Source: Lachnospiraceae bacterium (GTDB lineage: Bacteria > Bacillota > Clostridia > Lachnospirales > Lachnospiraceae). From it: a DNA stretch of 64,000 nt. Position 1 is the first letter of the stretch. Every line of letters begins with the position of its first letter. Positions 46,020-53,317 of the stretch are shown piece by piece. The stretch spans positions 1 through 64,000 of the forward strand of contig JAFUXG010000030.1 in assembly GCA_017470935.1 (NCBI GenBank), written 5' to 3'. Both the position numbers and the translations under genes were made by a program. The notes under the pieces were generated by a model. That model ran no database searches, had not been told where the DNA came from, and saw nothing but the letters and a program-made list of their open reading frames with translations.

Positions 46020-47696
46020 TTATGCTCTTTCTATCCTGCATGTATATATTTTTTCTGTTTTGTCATAGTTGATACCTACAAGAATCAACTCTCCACCATA
46101 ATCTTTAAGTTTACCATCATAATTCTTGTCATGAATCTGACTGATAGCCGTATCAACATTCTTATCCCATTTAAGCTCCACTATCATAGCAGGATGTGTC
46201 ACTCCCCTTTTGGGAATAAATGCAACATCGGCAAATCCCTTTCCTGATGGCAGCTCTCGTATTATCATATAATGCTCTCTTGCAGTATAGTAACTAACCA
46301 TAATAGCAAGGGCTAACGAATTCTCATCATGATATTCTAGGATAGATGTGTAATCCTGATGTGAGGCTGCAATGATTTCTGCAACCTTCCCTGAATTATT
46401 TTCCCATGTAGCCTTCAATAATGTATCCGATTTACGCAGTGCATCGCTTACATCATTCCATTCACCCACCTTGATTGCACTTTCAAAGATATCCCTCACT
46501 TCTTCATTGGGAATAAAAGCACTCTTTGTCGCAGGATCATATCCAAGATAGCCCATATGAATAAGTGCCGTCAATACATCATCCTTGCTTTTGAAGCTTG
46601 TAAGATCATTCTGATAGGTACCTGTATCAACAGGATATTCTTCACCGGTAAGCATCATAATAACTGCATCCTTCAGTCCGTCCATATTCATGGCAATATA
46701 ATTGTTCAGACCTCCGAAAGCACCGGTGTTCTTCCAGTAGGATTCACATTCTCCGAAAGTATATGCTTCTACAAGGGAATTAGGATTGTATATATGAAGA
46801 TTAACTCTGCTTTTTTCTGATGTTGTCATATCTACATAACTCATAAGATATCCGTCATACCATCTTCGAATTTCCTCGATATCCATATAGTTTTTCTTAG
46901 CATTTAACTCTATCACCTCTTCTTCGGTAAATCCAAAATAAGGTGCAAGGTCTTTAGGGGATATCATGGTATACTCTGTAAAATTATTCATTGCGGATTC
47001 GCCGTCAAACTTTTTAATAGGAAGTATCCCGGTAATATATCCAAGAGCAAGAAATTGTTTTGATTCTTCGGTCTTGAAGAACCCCCTCAAATACTTAAGA
47101 TAATCCATAATAAGGTCACTATCATCCTTTGCGTCCCTGATAACACATTCCCACTCATCTATTATTATCACAAATTGATGACCGTCGCTTTTCCAGACCT
47201 CTTCTACAGCTTTTGGAACTGACATAATCTCCTTATTGATCAATTCCGGATAAATAGTTCTGAAATCCTTAAGAATAGAGTCATTCATAAGATTAATGGG
47301 ATTACTGTACATCCTTATTCTATTACTTTCTTCATCATCTGCGCTATCAGGCAGACTCTCACTCTTTAACCTGTATGCATTTGCATCATTTAAGAATGTC
47401 GCCATATCAAAGTGAAGTACATGATATTTATTAATATATTTATCAAAATCCGGAGATGCAGAAATCTTATATGGTGCAAACATTTCTTTTGATTCACAGC
47501 CCATGCTGTAATAGGCATCAAGCATCCCTGCAACCATAGATTTACCAAATCTTCTGGCACGGCTTACTGCAAAAAATCTTCTATTAGTACCAATCCGGGA
47601 ATTAAGTATTGATATCATTTCCGTTTTATCAACATATATATCAGACGAAATATCACTGCGAAAACTTTCATTTCCCGGGTCAACATATATTCCCAC
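46020..47696 (-). CDS. AAA-ATPase-like protein with C-terminal PD-(D/E)XK nuclease domain
   Basis: 558 aa. It starts GIYVDPGNESFRSDISSDIY, the usual beginning of this family, from a GTG at 47696 placed 5 bases behind GGGAGGTG. The ATPase part has FFAVSRARRFGKSMVAGML as P-loop equivalent and FVIIIDEWECVI as Walker B. The C-terminal DUF1703/PDDEXK_9 domain has GFADVAFIP and MIVELKWDK (D and E-x-K of the nuclease core). Such genes occur in many gut genomes, often in several copies, with unknown function. Here it is the last gene before the terminator of the T4SS transcript. It may be a passenger rather than a component. Confidence 0.82.
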   Translation of the reverse strand: MGIYVDPGNESFRSDISSDIYVDKTEMISILNSRIGTNRRFFAVSRARRFGKSMVAGMLDAYYSMGCESKEMFAPYKISASPDFDKYINKYHVLHFDMATFLNDANAYRLKSESLPDSADDEESNRIRMYSNPINLMNDSILKDFRTIYPELINKEIMSVPKAVEEVWKSDGHQFVIIIDEWECVIRDAKDDSDLIMDYLKYLRGFFKTEESKQFLALGYITGILPIKKFDGESAMNNFTEYTMISPKDLAPYFGFTEEEVIELNAKKNYMDIEEIRRWYDGYLMSYVDMTTSEKSRVNLHIYNPNSLVEAYTFGECESYWKNTGAFGGLNNYIAMNMDGLKDAVIMMLTGEEYPVDTGTYQNDLTSFKSKDDVLTALIHMGYLGYDPATKSAFIPNEEVRDIFESAIKVGEWNDVSDALRKSDTLLKATWENNSGKVAEIIAASHQDYTSILEYHDENSLALAIMVSYYTAREHYMIIRELPSGKGFADVAFIPKRGVTHPAMIVELKWDKNVDTAISQIHDKNYDGKLKDYGGELILVGINYDKTEKIYTCRIERA

Positions 47697-47811
47697 AACG
47701 CCACCTCCCAAATCTTCATGTCTTTTCAACAATATAACATAAATGAAACCTTTAATCTATAACAAATTATTGCAAATACACCCAAAAGGACTATCATCAA
47801 CAGATATAGTC

Positions 47812-47916
47812 TCATTGATAATAGCCCTCATAGCCGGTATTACAAAGCACAGCAAGGTTTTCATACAAATAACTCGGATTAGACGGAAGCTTGTCTGATA
47901 AAACTTTTTCATTCCT
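47812..47916 (-). pseudogene. Start-less coding remnant
   Basis: Thirty-four open codons with protein-like sequence (VLSDKLPSNPSYLYENLAVL, then CNTGYEGYYQ) and no start or ribosome site. It lies between the STAS gene and the ATPase gene. Probably the 3' end of a deleted gene; the family is unknown. Confidence 0.3.
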
Positions 47917-47932
47917 TCAATGCTTTTATGTT

Positions 47933-48232
47933 CTATCTTATATTCAATAACCCTGCAAGTCCTGTCATCTCAAATACTTCCAGAACATTCTCATTCACAT
48001 TCGTTACCATCAGCTTGCCACCCTTTTTCACAAGCTTCATATAGAGATTGCGGATACTTCTAAGACCTGCTGATGATACATATTGCAGATCCTTCATGTT
48101 AAGTGTAATATTCGTGAATCTGTCAGCCATCTGTAAGAACAATGCCTCCGCATCCTTGGCAGTCTTGGTATCCAGATCTCCTGACAGAAGAAGCTCCCCG
48201 TCCTCTCCTCTGTTCACTAATTTTACATCCAT
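47933..48232 (-). CDS. STAS-domain anti-anti-sigma protein
   Basis: 99 aa, the full length of a SpoIIAA/RsbV-like STAS domain. The phosphorylation loop reads YVSSAGLRSI with Ser53/Ser54, the site where RsbW-type kinases act. In the unphosphorylated state such proteins bind the kinase and free its partner. The kinase (31553) and phosphatase (29747) are some 16 kb away but in the same promoter regulon, so this is their likely partner. AGGAGG lies upstream of the ATG. Confidence 0.88.
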   Translation of the reverse strand: MDVKLVNRGEDGELLLSGDLDTKTAKDAEALFLQMADRFTNITLNMKDLQYVSSAGLRSIRNLYMKLVKKGGKLMVTNVNENVLEVFEMTGLAGLLNIR

Positions 48233-48275
48233 TGCTAATTCCTCCTAATTACCGATAATTCTAATTAATAACCAC

Positions 48276-48413
48276 TCAATTTATATATTCATTAATACAA
48301 CAAAGTCGTTCAATATCCGCATCACTCCAATAATTATTACTCCATCTATAATAAACATCTTTTCTTTTTTTGAATATCCTAAAAGGTTCAATTGTATTAT
48401 CATAATCCGACAT
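48276..48413 (-). CDS. Small hypothetical protein
   Basis: 45 aa (MSDYDNTIEPFRIFKKRKD, then VYYRWSNNYWSDADIERLC). Its ATG follows GGAAGGAGA by 4 bases, and it overlaps the upstream small gene by 14 bases. It is aromatic-rich and has no membrane segment. It belongs with the neighbouring 64-aa gene; a toxin-antitoxin-like pair is one possibility. Confidence 0.5.
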   Translation of the reverse strand: MSDYDNTIEPFRIFKKRKDVYYRWSNNYWSDADIERLCCINEYIN

Positions 48414-48594
48414 ATTCTCTCCTTCCGTCCGGAAATTCCAGATATGCCCTCTTTGTCTTACTATCATATCTTGCTACCGGCAAGCCTTTGATTCTTCTTA
48501 CTTCATCATCTATCCTTATAGATTCTTTAAATCTCTGAGTTAATTCATCATCTGAAATTCCACATGTAGAATCCAATTCATTAATTACAACCAT
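48400..48594 (-). CDS. Small hypothetical protein
   Basis: 64 aa. ATG at 48594 sits 7 bases behind AAAGGAG. The sequence has a helical acidic half (ISDDELTQRFKESIRIDDEV) and a beta-like end (YDSKTKRAYLEFPDGRREYV), reminiscent of small antitoxins, though no family is recognised. It overlaps the next small gene. Confidence 0.5.
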   Translation of the reverse strand: MVVINELDSTCGISDDELTQRFKESIRIDDEVRRIKGLPVARYDSKTKRAYLEFPDGRREYVGL

Positions 48595-48723
48595 TGCCAT
48601 ACTCCTTTCAAAATACATTAATTATTCAACTATAGCTCCAATCTTTGAAATTAATTATATATTATTTATTTTTTAAGTGCAATGACAATAATTATATCTG
48701 ATTCTGCCTCAATTCTGCAAGCT

Positions 48724-51700
48724 TTACTTCTTTCTCTTTTCCTTGACATAGGCTGCCAGTTCTTCAAGAGTGATCTCCATAACAGGCTCGCCAAGCTCTT
48801 CCATTCGCTCGTCAAGATTCATGTCTGCATACTCCTCAGCCATAGAATCTAACAGATCTGCAAATACAAATGGTGCCGGCTCGTATTCACTGTCTTCATC
48901 ATCATCAAAGAAGAATTCATCCTCAGGAAGCTCGAACTCATCATCCTCACTTTCATCATCCTCGAATTCAACATCCGATTCATCCTCATCATATTCTGAG
49001 TCTTCATCATAACCTTCTTCTGAATCATATTCTTCCTCAGAACCATATTCCTCGCTTGTCTCGTAATCTTCATCAAAGCTGAATTCGCCCTCGTCGCCAT
49101 ACGACCCTTCTGAATGTAAGCTAACTTCAGGCTCGTAATCCTCTTCTGAGCCGTAGCCTTCCTCTGGCCTGTATTCTTCTGAACCGTAGCCTTCCTCGGT
49201 ATCATAATCTTTTTCTGAAGCATATCCTTCTTCGGTCTTGTAACCTTTGTCTTTTTCGTAACCTTCTTCAGATGAAGCCTGCTTAAAGCCTTCTCTTGCA
49301 ACAGGCATTTCACCACCGGCAGTCATCATATCGGCAGACACAGCTCCTTCATCGGCTGTACCCAATGTTCCTCCGGTACCCATGCCTGCTACTCCTGCCA
49401 ATCCCGTAGCACCAATTCCTGCACCAAGAGAAATCCATTTAAGCCTCTCTTCAAGCTCTCTTTCCATCTCTTCACGGACAGAAGCCTTGAATTTGTTAAG
49501 TTCCTCTTCAATATATGCCTTTGAATATGCATAATCATTCTGTGCCAGAGCATCAGTTCTTACACCTGCCAGTTGAATATTATCAATATGCCTGTGAAGG
49601 GTATCTGCACCTTTGGAAACATCCCTTGAATTACTTATATATCCATGATGTGAAGCAGCTACCGGTTCGCTATCATACTCTTCGTCTGTGGTTTCACTGA
49701 AGCTGATTCCTCCGAAGCTTTCTCCATAGCCTTCATCATAGCTCTCATCATAGCTCTCATCTTCACCGGCTAGCTGTTCATTATCATACTCCTCACCTGT
49801 GATCTCGCTGAAGCTGATTCCTACATAACCTTCATTCTGCAAGGCTTCATAATTATCATATTCCTCTCCCGTGGTCTCACTGAAGCTGATTCCACCAAAG
49901 CTTTCGCTTCCAACGGATGCCTGCTCACTATCATATTCCTCACCGGCCGTTTCACTGAAGCTGATTCCTCCAAATCTGCCCACCGCCATCTCGTATTCCC
50001 TGCGGTCAACAACCTCCTCGGCTTCCATAAGCTTCTCCATGGCAGACTTTCTCTGTCCTCTGCCGGAAGCCTCTGTATCGACACTCTCCTCTGACATAAG
50101 CTGTTCGGCTTCTTCCTCGCTTATCTCAGAGAATGTAAGTGAACTTGTCTCTTCTACTGCTTCAGATACACTGTTCTCAGACTGCATGCGGTCAAGAAGG
50201 TTTGCATCATGGGATTCACGGCTTTCTGCCACAAATTCCTCCCATACCTCTTCGCCATCTTCTCCTGAGAAATAGTTGCTCTCAAAGTCCATATTCTCGA
50301 ACATTTCCACCATTGAAGACGGCACCTCGATCTGGAATGATGAACGGGATGTTGGGCTCATGATGGTAAATGCCTGGCCTCTCTTAGCACCAAGTATATC
50401 CTCCTGCTCCTGCTCATTAATTCCGCCAGCCTTGGCATAGAGCTTGCAAAGGTCATCCATATCGTTAGGCGCAAGACCGAACACAAAACTGTACTGGCAT
50501 GCATTGATGATTGCGGAAGATTTTCTCGCTATCTCCTCGCTTCCCACAAAGTCCTTGATATTCTGTGTGATAACTATCTGCATACCGTTGTACTTACGGA
50601 TACGCTTAGCAAGCTGGAACATGAAGTCAAGGGCAACCGGGAACTTGGTGTCAATGAACACATGTGCCTCATCTATAACAACCACAACCTTGCGCTTCAG
50701 ACCGTAGCGTGTATTGTAGTCCCTGTTCTTGATTATCTCGTTGTCGATGTATTTGAGCACCAGCAACATCTGCGCATTGGCAATTGTAGTGTTACGGTTT
50801 GCAAGCATGGACTGGAAGTTGAATACGGAAAAATTCTCATCCGTTGTGATGGTGGATGGACCATTCCATATGTTTGCATTTCTTCCGCCTGTGGAGAACT
50901 TGGCAATATAATTCACAAGGGATCTCAGCAGCTGCCTCAAATACTCATTATTGGTTCTCTCAAATTCCGCCAGCACCACATCATAGAGGTCATCGAATAT
51001 AGGATAATCCTCCGCGGTAAATGTTGACAGATCCGTCTCGGGAGTAATCCCGAAGTTAAGATATACTCTCTCTATGAGGGAGTTAAGATACTCAAGGGCA
51101 TCTTTATCGATATCCGGAAGTATCTGCCTGAAGAATTCCTCAAGGAACTGTAAATGTGTGGCAAAGCTTCCGCCCGGTCCTCCGCCTTCAACACCAGCCT
51201 CATCATCATCAAGTGCGGTGATGATATGGAACGGATTAAGTCTTCCGTACTTGGCATTTCCCACATTTATTACCTTGCCGTGAAGATTGTGGGCAAGCTC
51301 TGAATACTCATTCTCAGGGTCAAGAATGAATATCTTCGCATCCTCTGATGCTAAGTTGGAAAGCAGTGACTTGGTAGCATAAGATTTACCTGATCCTGAC
51401 TTACCGACTATTACCATGTTGGAATTGACTCTCTCCGAATCACGCCTGAAGAAATCTATGAATACAGGAACGCCGTCTGCGGATCCTAGCTTGATACCGC
51501 CCTTATCTGATATATGGGCAAATATCCAGGGATACATCCCCGCAACGGTATTGGTGGGTATGCCTCTTGCGTCCCTAACAAGCGGATCATAGTTCGATAC
51601 CTGTGAGCCTATAAATGCCTGTATCTGCATGAAGTCCATTCCCGACATACGCATGCCCGCCTCGGAATAGCTTCTCTTAAGTGTCTTCTTCATGTCTGCC

Positions 51701-53253
51701 ACTGACGGGATCTCCGAATCAAGCTTCTCAGCAAGATACGGATCCTCTGCTGTCTTAACAACATCATAGGCTGTCACATATATATTGGCAGAAAGCAAAG
51801 ACTCATTATCCTGCTTAAGCGTAACAAGCAGAGATGAAAGAGTTTCAATATGCTCCTGCAGTTCTATCATCTTTGAATCAATGCTTGTGTTCATGTACTG
51901 TCCCCTAAGCTCCGCAAGGGAACGGTCAATTGCTCTCACTGACTTGGTGTTATCCATTGGGGTCAGCTTAACGACCACCTTGGTGGCAGGAAATGACATT
52001 ACGCCTGCCATCCATGAATCCCCTACCGTAGATGGATAACTTATCACTCTTAGATTATGCGTAATTATATTGTTGACTTCTATCTTACGCATAGTGATCT
52101 TGAGATCCTGCGGCATAGCCCATGAAGCCCAGTTCTCCGGAGCGATGTTGTCGATCTCCTTCTCGTCAAAATCAAGACTGTTGGAATACTTAAGGAATAC
52201 TGCCAGATCCCTGTCAAACAGTCTTCTGACCGTAAGCTCGCCCTGCTCCAAGTTCATCACAGCCTGTCTTGTAAGTATATCAAGCCTTCCCTTGTCACTC
52301 TCAAAAAGTGCTAGATAATAGAAGGATTCGATAACTCTCTCATCATTACAAAGAGACCGCACCTCATTGATCCGGTCATACTGTATCTCCACCCTCGATT
52401 GCAGCTCCTCCTCTGAGAGCATGCCGCTCTCATAAGAGCGTTTCAGAGCATTTAATTTCTCATACTCAGCATCTAAGTATTCATCATACACAATGGGCCG
52501 CTGAAGCTTGACAATGTTAGCACCATACTCACCCTGCAGGCTTCTTAATACCTTGCCGAAGCATGCTTCAATGGCATTGTTCCTCCGGTGCCTTGAGAAG
52601 AATCTGAACTCTACGGGATCAATTTCGATAACCGTCCCGTAGTATTTATCGCCATACTCAATAAAACCGCCCTTGATGTTGGTAAATGGCATAATATCTG
52701 CCATATCCTCAAAGTCACCATTTTCAGATGCTTCCGCCTTCTTCTCCTTCTTCTTCTCGGCGGATCTATTAGCCCTGGCAAGCCATACTGCATCCTTCTC
52801 TTCCTTGGTTGCAGTCTTGCTCTTTAATATCTTATCCTCTTCCTTGATAAGAGCCTTTAACCGTTTCTTCTTTTCGGCAGGACTTAACTCTTCCTCTTCT
52901 TTATCCTCTTTTGCCGCCATTTCCTCAGGACTGTCAAAGAATTCCTGGGGAAGATTTTTGTTAGACATCTGGAGAAGTGCCTTGTCATCATAGATCCTGG
53001 AATATCTCCTCGGATATGCCCGGTATCTTATCATATGCCAGAAGAATACATACATTGCCTCATCATCGAACCTTACGATAAGAATTCCGAAGACGACTGC
53101 GATAATGCCGGCTATTACCCATCTGGCTGGCAATGAGGATATGGCACATAGGGTAACTGCAATAAGACCCAAAAGTCCTATTACCACATCACCCAATGTA
53201 ACGCCCCTGAATAATTCAATTTTAACCTTTGTTTTTCCGGGTATTAATCTCAT
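48724..53253 (-). CDS. PrgI/VirB3-VirB4 fusion ATPase with acidic repeat tail
   Basis: 1509 aa, about twice a usual VirB4. Residues 1-85 form a PrgI-like (VirB3) domain with two TM helices (VVIGLLGLIAVTLCAISSL, WVIAGIIAVVFGILIV). The VirB4/TraE ATPase follows, with Walker A VGKSGSGKSYATKS (Lys623) and Walker B VVVVIDEAHVF (Asp861-Glu862); it powers assembly and substrate transfer at the inner membrane face. After about residue 1010 comes a unique acidic region. It has four repeats of GISFSETTGEEYD type, a predicted coiled segment, a short hydrophobic Gly-rich stretch, and an (EEGYGSE)-type array. It is translated within the T4SS unit behind the VirB6-like gene. Confidence 0.9.
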   Translation of the reverse strand: MRLIPGKTKVKIELFRGVTLGDVVIGLLGLIAVTLCAISSLPARWVIAGIIAVVFGILIVRFDDEAMYVFFWHMIRYRAYPRRYSRIYDDKALLQMSNKNLPQEFFDSPEEMAAKEDKEEEELSPAEKKKRLKALIKEEDKILKSKTATKEEKDAVWLARANRSAEKKKEKKAEASENGDFEDMADIMPFTNIKGGFIEYGDKYYGTVIEIDPVEFRFFSRHRRNNAIEACFGKVLRSLQGEYGANIVKLQRPIVYDEYLDAEYEKLNALKRSYESGMLSEEELQSRVEIQYDRINEVRSLCNDERVIESFYYLALFESDKGRLDILTRQAVMNLEQGELTVRRLFDRDLAVFLKYSNSLDFDEKEIDNIAPENWASWAMPQDLKITMRKIEVNNIITHNLRVISYPSTVGDSWMAGVMSFPATKVVVKLTPMDNTKSVRAIDRSLAELRGQYMNTSIDSKMIELQEHIETLSSLLVTLKQDNESLLSANIYVTAYDVVKTAEDPYLAEKLDSEIPSVADMKKTLKRSYSEAGMRMSGMDFMQIQAFIGSQVSNYDPLVRDARGIPTNTVAGMYPWIFAHISDKGGIKLGSADGVPVFIDFFRRDSERVNSNMVIVGKSGSGKSYATKSLLSNLASEDAKIFILDPENEYSELAHNLHGKVINVGNAKYGRLNPFHIITALDDDEAGVEGGGPGGSFATHLQFLEEFFRQILPDIDKDALEYLNSLIERVYLNFGITPETDLSTFTAEDYPIFDDLYDVVLAEFERTNNEYLRQLLRSLVNYIAKFSTGGRNANIWNGPSTITTDENFSVFNFQSMLANRNTTIANAQMLLVLKYIDNEIIKNRDYNTRYGLKRKVVVVIDEAHVFIDTKFPVALDFMFQLAKRIRKYNGMQIVITQNIKDFVGSEEIARKSSAIINACQYSFVFGLAPNDMDDLCKLYAKAGGINEQEQEDILGAKRGQAFTIMSPTSRSSFQIEVPSSMVEMFENMDFESNYFSGEDGEEVWEEFVAESRESHDANLLDRMQSENSVSEAVEETSSLTFSEISEEEAEQLMSEESVDTEASGRGQRKSAMEKLMEAEEVVDRREYEMAVGRFGGISFSETAGEEYDSEQASVGSESFGGISFSETTGEEYDNYEALQNEGYVGISFSEITGEEYDNEQLAGEDESYDESYDEGYGESFGGISFSETTDEEYDSEPVAASHHGYISNSRDVSKGADTLHRHIDNIQLAGVRTDALAQNDYAYSKAYIEEELNKFKASVREEMERELEERLKWISLGAGIGATGLAGVAGMGTGGTLGTADEGAVSADMMTAGGEMPVAREGFKQASSEEGYEKDKGYKTEEGYASEKDYDTEEGYGSEEYRPEEGYGSEEDYEPEVSLHSEGSYGDEGEFSFDEDYETSEEYGSEEEYDSEEGYDEDSEYDEDESDVEFEDDESEDDEFELPEDEFFFDDDEDSEYEPAPFVFADLLDSMAEEYADMNLDERMEELGEPVMEITLEELAAYVKEKRKK
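49680..49980 (-). repeat. GISFSE-coding repeats in the VirB4 tail
   Basis: Four imperfect units of roughly 70-110 bases encode FGGISFSETAGEEYD, FGGISFSETTGEEYD, YVGISFSEITGEEYD and FGGISFSETTDEEYD. A looser relative (SLTFSEISEEEAE) occurs nearer the ATPase domain. Confidence 0.8.
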
Positions 53254-53317
53254 TATATATTACCTATCTGTTTCATACTTTTAATATACTTACAAAATAT
53301 ATCTTTTGCATTTTCTA

